The position numbers were made by a program, and so were the translations under genes. A stretch of 64,000 bases of DNA, taken from the NCBI RefSeq assembly GCF_041361345.1, contig NZ_JBGKAD010000001.1, positions 930,001-994,000 on the forward strand, written 5' to 3'. This stretch comes from Halobaculum sp. MBLA0147 (lineage in GTDB: Archaea > Halobacteriota > Halobacteria > Halobacteriales > Haloferacaceae). Of the stretch, positions 9,371 through 17,360 are shown piece by piece. Numbering within the stretch: the first letter of the stretch is position 1; each line of letters opens with the position of its first letter. The notes beneath the pieces are model-generated. The model searched no databases. It was not told the origin of the DNA and was given only the letters and a program-made list of their open reading frames with translations.

Positions 9371-9834
9371 TGCAGGCGGTCGTCCAACTCCGCGGGGAGG
9401 TCGACATGTCCGAGGACATCGCCGACACCCTGTCGATGCTCAACCTCCACGCGGTCAACCACGCGACGTTCGTCCCCGAGCGTGACACCTACGAGGGGAT
9501 GATCACGAAGGTCAACGACTACGTGGCCTTCGGCGAGCCGTCCGTCGAGACGGTGGCGACCCTGCTGCGTCGGCGCGGCGAGCCCGCCGAGGGTGACGCA
9601 GACGTCGACGACGAGTGGGTCGCCGCGGAGACGGACTACGACGACGTGGACGCGCTCGCCGCGGCACTCGTCGACGAGGAGACGACGCTGCAGGAGACGG
9701 CGCTCGCGCCGGTCCTGCGGCTCCACGCGCCGCGTGGCGGCCACGACGGCGTGAAGCGACCCGCCACGGACGGCGGCGAACTCGGTCGCCACACGACCGA
9801 GGAGATCGACGCGCTCCTGGAGGCGATGCGATAA
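9370..9834 (+). CDS. rpl30: Ribosomal protein L30 (uL30)
   Basis: 154 residues from the ATG at 9370; an in-frame GTG three bases earlier is less likely. The N-terminus [27 protein letters not shown] matches archaeal uL30, which is larger than bacterial L30 because of a C-terminal domain (here HAPRGGHDGVKRPATDGGELG). It interacts with 5S rRNA and expansion elements of 23S rRNA. Its stop overlaps the rpl15 start. Confidence 0.97.
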   Translation: MQAVVQLRGEVDMSEDIADTLSMLNLHAVNHATFVPERDTYEGMITKVNDYVAFGEPSVETVATLLRRRGEPAEGDADVDDEWVAAETDYDDVDALAAALVDEETTLQETALAPVLRLHAPRGGHDGVKRPATDGGELGRHTTEEIDALLEAMR

Positions 9835-10319
9835 TGACGAACAAGAAGAAGCGCCAGCGCGGGACGCGCACGCACGGCGGCGGCTCGCACAAGCACAACC
9901 GCGGCGCCGGCCACCGCGGTGGACGCGGTGCCGCCGGTCGCGACAAACACGAGTACCACAACCACCCACCGCTGGGGAAGCACGGCTTCACGCCGCCGGA
10001 GAAGACCCAGGACACGGTGGTCGAGGTGACCGTCCAGGAACTCGACGAGGACGCCGCCCTGCTGGCGGCCGACGGGCTCGCCGAGGAGACGGACGGCGCC
10101 TACCACCTCGACGCACGCGACGTGGCCGAGGACGGCCACGAGGTCGACGTGGTGAAGGTGCTCGGCAACGGGCACGCACGCCAGGAACTGCACGTCACGG
10201 CGGACGCGTTCACGGCGAGCGCGCGCGCCGAGATCGAGCAGGCTGGCGGGTCGGTCGAACTGACCGAGCGCGCGGAGCAGGCGGCCGAAGACGAGGCCGA
10301 CGACGAGGACGACGAGTAA
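9834..10319 (+). CDS. rpl15: Ribosomal protein L15 (uL15)
   Basis: 161 residues starting MTNKKKRQRGTRTHGGGSHK, the glycine/basic-rich uL15 N-terminal extension that threads into 23S rRNA. The globular C-domain with the DVVKVLGNGHARQELHVTADAFT segment follows, then an acidic tail (EAEDDEDDE-like). It is the last gene of the cluster here; secY, which follows rpl15 in most haloarchaea, is replaced by a convergent glycerate kinase gene. Confidence 0.97.
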   Translation: MTNKKKRQRGTRTHGGGSHKHNRGAGHRGGRGAAGRDKHEYHNHPPLGKHGFTPPEKTQDTVVEVTVQELDEDAALLAADGLAEETDGAYHLDARDVAEDGHEVDVVKVLGNGHARQELHVTADAFTASARAEIEQAGGSVELTERAEQAAEDEADDEDDE

Positions 10320-10473
10320 CGGACTCGCCGTCGCGGTCGGCACTCGGCTGCGGCCTGTGGCATTTCTCTCGACGTGTCGGCCGAGGAGCGGCGGCACAGT
10401 CGTCCGGGAAACAACGGCACTGTCCCGTCTGCGACCAGAGCCGCGTGCAGACGCGCCGGGGCGCGTCACGACG

Positions 10474-11958
10474 TCACTCGACGACGATCACGCGGAGGTC
10501 GTTGACGTTCGTCCCGGTCGGACCGGTGGCGATGGCGGCGTTCGTGCGCTCCAGTACCGGGAGCGAGTCGTTGCGCGCGAGTGCTCGCTCGGCGATCCCC
10601 GTGTCGACGGTCGTCGCGTCGACGACGGCACCGGCGGCGTCCGTCGACCCGTCGCGGCCGTCCGTGTCGACGGCGGCGACCGCGACGCGATCCGCGAACC
10701 GGTCGTCCGTGTCGCGGCGGGCGAGTTCGGCGGCCGCCGCGAGTGCGTACTCGCAGTTCGGGCCGCCAGTGCCGTCGCCGGTCACCGTCACGGTCGTCTC
10801 GCCGCCGGCGAGTAACACGACCGGCGCCGAGGCACGGTCTGCGACCGTCGCGGCGAGTGCGCCCGCTCTCCGACCCGCGACCCGTGCCTCGCCCGTGACG
10901 CGGCGGCCGAGTACCCGAGCGTCGTAGCCGCGGCGTCGTGCGGCCTCGCGTGCACCGGCGAGCGCGCGCCCGGCGTCCGCGATCACGACCGTCGCGGTCG
11001 TCGTCGGGACCGACTCGCCCGGGGATGCGTCGTGGGACGAAGCCGCGCCGTCGCCGGTGTCGGTGTGGGTGTCCGCGTCTGACTCACTCCGCTCGGAGAG
11101 GAACCGTCGTACCGCCGGTGCGTCCACCGCGTGGCGGTCGAGGACGGCGAGCGCGTCCGCGGGCGTCGTGTCGGTCGGTACCGTCGGCCCGCTGGCGATC
11201 ACCGCCGGGTCGTCGCCCACCACGTCGCTGACGACCAGCCCCAGGACGGTCGCCGGTGCCGCGCGGGCGGCGAGACGGCCACCTTTCACCGCCGAGAGTT
11301 GCGTCCGGACAGTGTTCACGTCGGCTATCGGTGCGCCAGCGGCGAGCAACTGCTCCGTCACCGACTTGACTGCGGTCAACGAGAGTCCTTCGCGTGGCGC
11401 GGCCAGCAGCGCACTCCCACCACCGGTGATCGGCGCGAACACGAGCGTCCGGTCGTCGGCCGCGTCGAGTGTCGCGAGCGCCTCGCGTGTCCCCGCTACG
11501 CCCGCGGCGGTCGGCGTCGGGTGACCACCCGCTCGCAACGAGACGGACCCCACGGCACCGGCGGCCGACGGCGGGACGAGCACCGTGCCGCCGTCGATCT
11601 CGTGGTCGGCGCCGGTCAGCACCGCGTCGAGACCACGGACGAGCCCCGCGGCAGCCTTCCCGCCGCCGACGACGAGGAGGTGATCGTACGCCGCGAGGTC
11701 GAGGGTGACCGCAGAGTCGTCGTCGCGTCCCGCCGCACCCGCTCCCGCGACGAGACCGGACACGCGGAGGTTCGCTCCCTCGACGGAGAGTGCCGTTCGG
11801 ATCGCTCGCTCCGGCCGAGCAGCGTCGATTCCGGCCGCGAGACAGGCGAGCGCCGTCGCCCGCGTGTCGGTCGTCGCGAGCGCCTCGTAGTTCTGGACCA
11901 TCTCCCGAACCCGATCCGTCTCGCCGTCGTGCCTGGACTCCGTGTCACGTTCGGTCAC
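10474..11958 (-). CDS. Glycerate 2-kinase, MOFRL family
   Basis: 494 residues. It phosphorylates D-glycerate to 2-phosphoglycerate, feeding the semi-phosphorylative Entner-Doudoroff route or glycerate use. The N-domain has VVGGGKAAAGLVRGLD and the FAPITGGGSALLAAP nucleotide-binding segment. The linker VNTVRTQLSAVKGGRLA is typical. The C-terminal MOFRL domain has VLLAGGETTVTVTG, GPNCEYALA and AAVDTDGRDGSTDAAGA. A Ser/Asp/His linker of ~35 residues near residue 300 is a haloarchaeal insertion. The start may instead be the Met at residue 20, where family homology begins. Convergent with the ribosomal cluster; no operon partner. Confidence 0.93.
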   Translation of the reverse strand: MTERDTESRHDGETDRVREMVQNYEALATTDTRATALACLAAGIDAARPERAIRTALSVEGANLRVSGLVAGAGAAGRDDDSAVTLDLAAYDHLLVVGGGKAAAGLVRGLDAVLTGADHEIDGGTVLVPPSAAGAVGSVSLRAGGHPTPTAAGVAGTREALATLDAADDRTLVFAPITGGGSALLAAPREGLSLTAVKSVTEQLLAAGAPIADVNTVRTQLSAVKGGRLAARAAPATVLGLVVSDVVGDDPAVIASGPTVPTDTTPADALAVLDRHAVDAPAVRRFLSERSESDADTHTDTGDGAASSHDASPGESVPTTTATVVIADAGRALAGAREAARRRGYDARVLGRRVTGEARVAGRRAGALAATVADRASAPVVLLAGGETTVTVTGDGTGGPNCEYALAAAAELARRDTDDRFADRVAVAAVDTDGRDGSTDAAGAVVDATTVDTGIAERALARNDSLPVLERTNAAIATGPTGTNVNDLRVIVVE

Positions 11959-11997
11959 GTCGTCACCTCGCTGGGCGCCGACTGGCGTGGGCGGGTG

Positions 11998-13068
11998 TCA
12001 CTCGAACGTCAACACCTCCACGCCGTCCGTCTCGTACTCGGACATCGCCGCGAGGCGGTCGGGGACCTCGTCGAGCGACACCGTCCGACCGACGAGCGAC
12101 CCCGGGTCGATCTGCCCGGCGTCGAGCAGCCCGAGCAGTTCGTCGTACCGCGTCTGTGGCATCCCGCGCGAGCCGAGGAACTCGATCTCCCACCGCGTCA
12201 CCGCGTCGACGGGCAGCGACACCTCGCCACGCTCGGCGTCCGTCGTCAGCCCGACCTGGACGTGTGTCCCGCGCTGGCGGAGACACGCCACGGAGTTCCG
12301 ACACGTCTCGGCACGCCCGAGCGCGTCGACGGAGACGTGTGCACCCTCGCCGCCGCGGTCGGCCGCGAGCGAACGGATGGCCTCGGGTGGGTCCGTCGCC
12401 GTCGCGTCGACCGTCTCCGCCGCACCCGCCTCCCGTGCGCGGTCGAGCGCGGCCTCGTCGACGTCGACCGCGATTGGTCGCGCTCCGAGGGCGTCCGCGA
12501 CGTGGACCGCCGAGAGGCCGACGCCACCACAGCCGTGGACCGCCACCCAGTCGCCGGGCGCCACGTCGGCGCGGTGTGCGAGTGCGTGGTACGCCGTCGT
12601 GAACCGACAGCCGAGTGCCGCCACGTCGCGCGCGGCGACACCCTCCGGCAACGGGAGTGCGTTGTAGTCGGCGTGCGGGACGTGGACCGCCTCGGCGAAC
12701 GCACCCGGTGCGTCGCGTTCGAACCCCAGTGCGGTGCCGTCGAGACAGGTGTTGCCGTGGCCGTTCGTACACTCCAGACAGCCGCCACACCCCAAGTCGA
12801 ACGGCACCGCGACGCGGTCCCCGACGGTCACGTCCGTCACCCGGTCGCCGACCGCGACCACCTCGCCCGCCGGCTCGTGGCCGAGCACGTAGTCCGTCGG
12901 CACCTGATCGTCGGCCCACTCGCCGTGGCCCTGCCAGGCGTGCCAGTCCGACCGGCAGATGCCACACGCCTCGACGGCGACGACCGCCCCGTGTGGTGCC
13001 GGCTCCGGTGCGTCCACCTCGGTGATCTCCAGTGGCTCCCCGTACTCGCGGAGGACGGCTGCGCGCAT
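11998..13068 (-). CDS. Zinc-dependent alcohol dehydrogenase (MDR superfamily)
   Basis: 356 residues from the ATG at 13068 (MRAAVLREYGEP), the family start; the open frame continues upstream but not as coding sequence. Catalytic zinc ligands are likely C38 (ACGICRSD), H64 and E65 (GHEPAGEV). The structural zinc loop has four cysteines (DLGCGGCLECTNGHGNTC). The Rossmann motif is HGCGGVGLSAVHVA. The substrate is unknown; the closest families are alcohol dehydrogenases acting on aromatic or aliphatic alcohols. It follows the glycerate kinase on the same strand after ~40 bp, but a metabolic link is inference only. Confidence 0.9.
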   Translation of the reverse strand: MRAAVLREYGEPLEITEVDAPEPAPHGAVVAVEACGICRSDWHAWQGHGEWADDQVPTDYVLGHEPAGEVVAVGDRVTDVTVGDRVAVPFDLGCGGCLECTNGHGNTCLDGTALGFERDAPGAFAEAVHVPHADYNALPLPEGVAARDVAALGCRFTTAYHALAHRADVAPGDWVAVHGCGGVGLSAVHVADALGARPIAVDVDEAALDRAREAGAAETVDATATDPPEAIRSLAADRGGEGAHVSVDALGRAETCRNSVACLRQRGTHVQVGLTTDAERGEVSLPVDAVTRWEIEFLGSRGMPQTRYDELLGLLDAGQIDPGSLVGRTVSLDEVPDRLAAMSEYETDGVEVLTFE

Positions 13069-13171
13069 ACTCGCCGTCACGTGACCGAGCCCGTTAGGTG
13101 GTCGGGTGGCGGTAGACGACGGCTCCGGGCACGAGGTGGTTACTTCACACTGGCGAGCGTACACACACCAC

Positions 13172-13627
13172 ATGTCCGACACTCCAGCGGACGTGGACGC
13201 ACTGGTCTCCAACGAGATGGACGACGCGGCCGTGGACGCCGCGTTGCGCGAGCACGGGACGGGTGTGTTGTCGCTGGCACGCCAGGGGGAGTCGTACGCC
13301 GTCCCCGTCTCGTTCGGCTACGACGGCCAGCGGTGTTACTTCGTCTTCGTCGGCTACCACGAGCCGAGCAGGAAGGCGGAGTTCGCCGCGGAGACCGAGC
13401 GCGCGACGCTGACGCTGTACGAGACCGACGGCCGCGACGACTGGCACAGTGTCGTCGTCCGCGGGCCACTGCGACGGGTGGACGACGAGACGGAGTGGGA
13501 CGACGCCACGGACGCCATCGAGGACAACGGCTGGTACCCGAGTCTGTTCCGCGGGGCCGACCCGCGCGGGCGTGTCGACCTCTGGGCGCTCGACGCCGAG
13601 GAGGTCACCGGCTACGCGAGCGGGTGA
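13172..13627 (+). CDS. Pyridoxamine 5'-phosphate oxidase-fold protein (flavin-binding split barrel)
   Basis: 151 residues from the ATG at 13172 (MSDTPADVDALVSNEMDD). The pattern LREHGTGVLSLARQGESYAVPVSF followed by a YFVFVGYHEPSRKAEF strand is that of haloarchaeal PNPOx-like proteins, which bind FMN or F420 in a split beta-barrel. The actual substrate is unknown. Short TATA-like sequence TTACTTC at 13140-13146 lies 26-32 bp upstream, suggesting a leaderless transcript. Convergent with rfcL, whose stop immediately follows. Confidence 0.78.
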   Translation: MSDTPADVDALVSNEMDDAAVDAALREHGTGVLSLARQGESYAVPVSFGYDGQRCYFVFVGYHEPSRKAEFAAETERATLTLYETDGRDDWHSVVVRGPLRRVDDETEWDDATDAIEDNGWYPSLFRGADPRGRVDLWALDAEEVTGYASG

Positions 13628-15199
13628 CTACACGAAGTCCGTCAGGCCCGACTGATCCTCGTCCTCTTCGGCGTCGTCGGCGGCGTCTCCCTCGCCCGCC
13701 TCCGCGTCCGAGCCACCAGTCCCGCGGTCCTCACCCGTCTCGGTACTCGCCGTCTCGGAGTCGTCGCCGCCACCGAGTTCGGCCAGCGACATCGAGCCGT
13801 CGTCGTCACCAGTCGCGTCGCCGCTCGTCTCGTCGCCACCCGTGGCGTCGTCGCCCGTCCCGTCGTCGACGGCGGACGCGTCCGCCTGGCCCGCGAAGGC
13901 GCCGCCCGCGTGCTCCTCGACGAGTTCCGACCGGCGTTCGGCGGCGTCTTCGACGATGGACTGGACCTTGTTCGTCGTCTCGCCAGAGCCCGTGACGAAG
14001 GAGACGTGTTCCTCCTCGAAGTCGTAGGCGGCGGCCATCTGCACCGTCGGTTCGCGCGGCTTGCAGTGGTGGGTGAGCGCCGCCAGGAACGGCAGCACCT
14101 CTCGCCGTGCGGTCGCCATGCTCGTCCCCTCGTGGCGCGCGATCTGCCGGACGACGTAGTCGGCCGTGTTCGAACTCCCGTGGTAGAACGTCGGGCGGTT
14201 CCACCGCGTCCACCCGCCTTTCGTCCCGTCGCGTGCGGCGGCGACACCGGCGGTGGCGTTGTCGCCCGCGTACCGCCAGTAGGAGTAGTCCTGCGTGGCA
14301 CGGACGATCCCGAGCCAGCGGTCCGCGTTCGCGAGGTGATCGTAGGCCCGTGCGAGTTCCGCCCCCTCGTACACCTTCGGGAGGTTCTCCTCGATCCAGC
14401 CGGCGAGGTCGTCCGGCGTCTCGTCGACGTCGTAGGAGGTGCGCAACACCTCCGCGGGGTCCTCGCCCTCCTTCAACACCGTGTCGAGGAACGGGAACAG
14501 GTCCACCGTCTTGTCGCGGTCGCTGGTCACCACGTCCGCTACCGTGAGGTGGTCGGCCGTCTCCGCGACCGCCTGGAGGTCGTTGACCGCACCGCGGAGG
14601 TCCCCGTCGTTCTGTTCGGCGATCCGGTCGAGCGCATCGCTCTCGTACTCGATCCCCTCCTTGCGACAGAGGTCCCGCAACACGGGGACGATCGACCGCT
14701 TGGACACGTCGCGGAACTCGATCTCGCGGGTGTTGTTCCTGAGCCCGCGCGACATCTCGTAGTAGTCGTTGGCGATCAACACCACGGGCTGGCGCGCCGT
14801 CTTCACCAGGTCGGTGATGGCGCGGGACCCACCGCGGTCGTAGTTGCCGTGGACGTTGTCCGCCTCGTCGACGATCACGAGCTGTCGCCCGCCGGAGTCG
14901 TCGCTCCCGCTGGCGCCGCCGAGCGTGGCGTTGTCGGCCGCGCGGCCGGCGTACCGCTCGATGTCGTCGGCCGTCCGCTGGTCGGAGGCGTTCAACTCCA
15001 CCGTCTCCCACCCCATGTCCGCCGCCAGCGCGTGGGCCGCCGAGGTCTTCCCGATGCCGGGCGAACCGTGCAACACGGCCGCCTCGCCGTGGTCGTCCCA
15101 CGTCTGAGCCCACTCGCGCACGTCGTCGACCGCCGAGTCGTTCCCGCGGAGTTCCGACAGCGACGACGGGCGGTACTTCTCCGTCCAGTCAGTCGGCAT
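13628..15199 (-). CDS. rfcL: Replication factor C large subunit
   Basis: 523 residues. RfcL is the clamp-loader subunit that, with four small RFC subunits, loads PCNA on DNA. The AAA+ core is complete: MPTDWTEKYRPSSLSELRGN, Walker A GSPGIGKT at 45-52, Walker B with DEAD at 111-114 and sensor-1 near VLIANDYY. The C-terminal collar domain follows. Residues ~425-510 are a Gly/Asp/Thr/Glu-rich tail. The protein ends QSGLTDFV, matching a PCNA-interacting (PIP) box Qxx-hydrophobic-xx-F at the extreme C-terminus, as known for archaeal RfcL. Confidence 0.95.
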   Translation of the reverse strand: MPTDWTEKYRPSSLSELRGNDSAVDDVREWAQTWDDHGEAAVLHGSPGIGKTSAAHALAADMGWETVELNASDQRTADDIERYAGRAADNATLGGASGSDDSGGRQLVIVDEADNVHGNYDRGGSRAITDLVKTARQPVVLIANDYYEMSRGLRNNTREIEFRDVSKRSIVPVLRDLCRKEGIEYESDALDRIAEQNDGDLRGAVNDLQAVAETADHLTVADVVTSDRDKTVDLFPFLDTVLKEGEDPAEVLRTSYDVDETPDDLAGWIEENLPKVYEGAELARAYDHLANADRWLGIVRATQDYSYWRYAGDNATAGVAAARDGTKGGWTRWNRPTFYHGSSNTADYVVRQIARHEGTSMATARREVLPFLAALTHHCKPREPTVQMAAAYDFEEEHVSFVTGSGETTNKVQSIVEDAAERRSELVEEHAGGAFAGQADASAVDDGTGDDATGGDETSGDATGDDDGSMSLAELGGGDDSETASTETGEDRGTGGSDAEAGEGDAADDAEEDEDQSGLTDFV

Positions 15200-15319
15200 G
15201 TGTCGGTCTGGTCGCGCCCGCGTTCGACTCCCACACGTCGCTCCGGTTCATCTCGGTGAGTACTCCGGGGGCGTGGCTCTTAACGACCCGGTATGCGGTC
15301 GCGGACGGACCCACGAAGC

Positions 15320-15826
15320 TCACTCCTCTGTGGTCTCCTCGTCCGTCGTCGTCCCCACCCCGAAGGTGATCTCGGCGGTCGCCCTCGCGCGCCGCCGACG
15401 GTGTCGCGCGGAGCGGACGAGGTCCGTCACCTCGGTCTCGGTGTACGACAGCGCGGTCGCGGCCCGGTCGCGCGGGAGGTCGAACCACCCACACAGGATC
15501 ACCACCGCCGCCTCGTCGCGGGTGAACAGCGTCGTGTTCGCCACGTCCGCCGCGAGGTCGCCCGGATCGAGTTCCGAGAACGCCGCCCCGAACCGCCGGT
15601 AGAGGTCCTCGTCCACCTCCCCGACGAGAATCCGCCCCGCGTCCTGCTCGTGGAGGTCCACGTCCGGCCGGCCGACGAACCCGGTCGGGAAGGTGCCGTA
15701 CGTCAACGACTCCCCGTCGTCGAGCACCCCGAACGTCCGTCCCGGCTCGTCCAGCGGCTCCGCGGCCTCCCCGTAGCGCAGCCACGTCGCGTCGGTGTCG
15801 GTGTCGACCACGGTGTCTCCCACCAC
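15320..15826 (-). CDS. Haloarchaeal hypothetical protein with C-terminal HTH-like region
   Basis: 168 residues if it starts at the GTG at 15826 (MVGDTVVDTD...). The frame stays open to 16090 but upstream residues are not acidic and look non-coding, and there is no ATG between. The first ~100 residues are a compact acidic domain of unknown function (GRTFGVLDDGESLTYGTFP, then GFVGRPDVDLHEQDAG). Residues ~118-160 resemble a sigma-region-4 style helix-turn-helix: DEAAVVILCGWFDLPRDRAAT, then LSYTETEVTDLVRSA. It could be a DNA-binding regulator. Divergent from vapB. No function can be assigned from what is visible. Confidence 0.6.
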   Translation of the reverse strand: MVGDTVVDTDTDATWLRYGEAAEPLDEPGRTFGVLDDGESLTYGTFPTGFVGRPDVDLHEQDAGRILVGEVDEDLYRRFGAAFSELDPGDLAADVANTTLFTRDEAAVVILCGWFDLPRDRAATALSYTETEVTDLVRSARHRRRRARATAEITFGVGTTTDEETTEE

Positions 15827-16090
15827 CGCGACGGGTGTTCCCCCGGCGGACGCAACTCCCCCGTCGTGCGACGCCCACCCGTGCGCGGTGGTGTCGACCC
15901 GTGGTGACGCTTCACACCTGTAGCTTTCTGAAGAAGTCTGACAGGTTATCGGGTTCGATAGCGAGGGTACTTGAACGTCGGAGGTTCGAAGCTCGAGGGA
16001 GTGAGTCGGGTCGTGCGGTCGGGCTCTCACCCGGTGGCTCGGTCGCTGTCCAGCCGAGCGTTCTTGTAGGGTGACGCGTTCAGTAGACAC

Positions 16091-16333
16091 GTGGCGACGG
16101 AATCGAAGACGATCCGGCTGGACGACGACGTGTACGAGCGACTGGCGGCCGAGAAGCGTGACGACGAGTCGTTCTCGGAGGCTGTCGAGCGGCTCCTGGG
16201 TGGTGACAGTGTGCTGGATCTGTACGGAGAACGTGGCGAGCAGGGAACCGAGGACCTCCGGGAGGCGATCGAGGAGGCGGAGACGGCCAACCGGGAGCGT
16301 GTCGTGGAACTCCGAGAACGGGGCGACGAGTGA
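16091..16333 (+). CDS. vapB: VapB-family antitoxin
   Basis: 80 residues from a GTG start (ATESKTIRLDDDVYERLAAEK). The N-terminal strand-helix-helix (TIRLDDDVYERL, then ESFSEAVERLL) is the ribbon-helix-helix DNA-binding region of archaeal VapB antitoxins; the C-terminal helix with Glu/Arg repeats would wrap VapC. The 3' end overlaps vapC by four bases, the standard antitoxin-toxin order. A TATA-like CTTGTAGG lies at 16063-16070, about 25 bp before the start. VapB probably represses its own operon with VapC. Confidence 0.85.
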   Translation: MATESKTIRLDDDVYERLAAEKRDDESFSEAVERLLGGDSVLDLYGERGEQGTEDLREAIEEAETANRERVVELRERGDE

Positions 16334-16704
16334 TCGTCGACACGTCCTACGTGCTCGACCTCCTCGGCGGTAACCGCGAGGCGTTCGAGGCGGGGGAGGA
16401 ACTAGTCGGCGGAGCGAAGGCGCTGAAGATTCCGACGATGACCATCGTTGAGTTGTTCGTCGGCTACGGCGCGACGGGCGACGAGGACGAAGCCCGCGAG
16501 GTCGAGAATGCGCTCCGTGGCCACCCGGTCGTGGAGATGGATCAGTTGATCGCTCGTCGCGCCGGGACCGTCGCGGGTCGAACCGGACTCGACTTCGGTG
16601 ACGCCGTGATCGGCGCGACGGCGATTCAACTCGACGAACCGGTACTGACGGGGAACGTCACCGACTTCGAGACGATCGACGGAGTCGAGATCACGACCTA
16701 CTGA
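16330..16704 (+). CDS. vapC: VapC-family PIN-domain ribonuclease toxin
   Basis: 124 residues, GTG start overlapping the vapB stop. It is a PIN-domain RNase expected to cleave tRNA or rRNA when freed from VapB. The Mg2+-binding acidic residues are in place: D4 (MIVDTSYVLDLL), E41 (TIVELFVG), D91 (GLDFGDAVIGA) and D112 (NVTDFETID). Family length is normal. It lies about 80 bp from a tRNA-Ala gene on the opposite strand. Codon use is like its neighbours, so transfer is not obvious. Confidence 0.88.
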   Translation: MIVDTSYVLDLLGGNREAFEAGEELVGGAKALKIPTMTIVELFVGYGATGDEDEAREVENALRGHPVVEMDQLIARRAGTVAGRTGLDFGDAVIGATAIQLDEPVLTGNVTDFETIDGVEITTY

Positions 16705-16713
16705 TCGACACTA

Positions 16714-16725
16714 GTTATCGATAAC
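16714..16725. repeat. 12-bp perfect palindrome between vapC and tRNA-Ala
   Basis: GTTATCGATAAC is a perfect palindrome 10 bp past the vapC stop, followed by CGATAAAAGC, which on the minus strand reads as a short T-run. It may act as part of a terminator for either transcript or as a protein site. No function is established. Confidence 0.4.
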
Positions 16726-16785
16726 CGATAAAAGCGGACAGTGAAAGGTACGCTGTCAGTCCCTACTGCAAAGGAGGGTTCGTAG

Positions 16786-16857
16786 TGGACTCGCCGGGAT
16801 TTGAACCCGGGGCCTTCTCCTTGCGAAGGAGACGATCTACCCCTGATCTACGAGCCC
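16786..16857 (-). tRNA. tRNA-Ala (anticodon CGC)
   Basis: The reverse complement folds as a complete tRNA of 72 nt plus no encoded CCA. The acceptor stem GGGCTCG pairs with CGAGTCC with G3-U70, the alanine identity pair. The anticodon stem is TCTCC/GGAGA with loop TTCGCAA, anticodon CGC (codon GCG). The T arm is CCGGG-TTCAAAT-CCCGG. No intron. It is on the same strand as rps10 and EF1A; the discriminator base is A. Confidence 0.97.
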
Positions 16858-17045
16858 GCACACGTGAGGACGGCCGAGGCACACTTGAGGATTCCGTTTC
16901 GGACCGCCGTCCGTGAGTTCTCCCCACGGTGACGCCGCCTCTCGTCCAGTGACTCGCCGGAGATGCGGCGAGCGAGCGACGACACGGGCGCCGCTGGCGA
17001 CCGTCGATAAACGGAGAGAACGGCGCGTCCGCGCGCCGGGTCGAC

Positions 17046-17360
17046 TCAGTCCTCGAGGACGATCTCGATGTTCACGTCGTTGGGCACCTGAATCCGCATC
17101 AGCTGCCGCAGCGCGCGTTCGTCGGCGTCGATGTCGATCAGCCGCTTGTGGACCCGCATCTCCCAGTGCTCCCAGGTGGCCGTCCCCTCGCCGTCCGGGG
17201 ACTTCCGGGCCGGGATCTCCAGGGTCTTCGTCGGCAGCGGGATCGGTCCCGACAGCTCGACACCCGTCTTCTCGGCGATCTCTCGCACGTCACCACAGAT
17301 CTCGTCGAGGTCCGTCGGCGACGTGCCGACGAGCCTGACGCGAGCCTGTTGTCCGGGCAT
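17046..17360 (-). CDS. rps10: Ribosomal protein S10 (uS10)
   Basis: 104 residues of archaeal uS10 ([22 protein letters not shown]; core [23 protein letters not shown]-terminal [24 protein letters not shown]). It belongs to the 30S head. In haloarchaea it is encoded directly after EF1A, as here where the EF1A stop is adjacent; the tRNA-Ala gene follows downstream on the same strand. Confidence 0.98.
   Translation of the reverse strand: MPGQQARVRLVGTSPTDLDEICGDVREIAEKTGVELSGPIPLPTKTLEIPARKSPDGEGTATWEHWEMRVHKRLIDIDADERALRQLMRIQVPNDVNIEIVLED

Noticed and set aside
13640-13910. Repeated GTCGTCGCC-like triplets resembling a repeat array
   Set aside because: They encode the acidic tail of RfcL; there are no unique spacers, so this is not a CRISPR.
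11131-13995. 954-codon plus-strand frame
   Set aside because: It is opposite the glycerate kinase, alcohol dehydrogenase and rfcL genes; Arg-rich nonsense composition shows a high-GC shadow.
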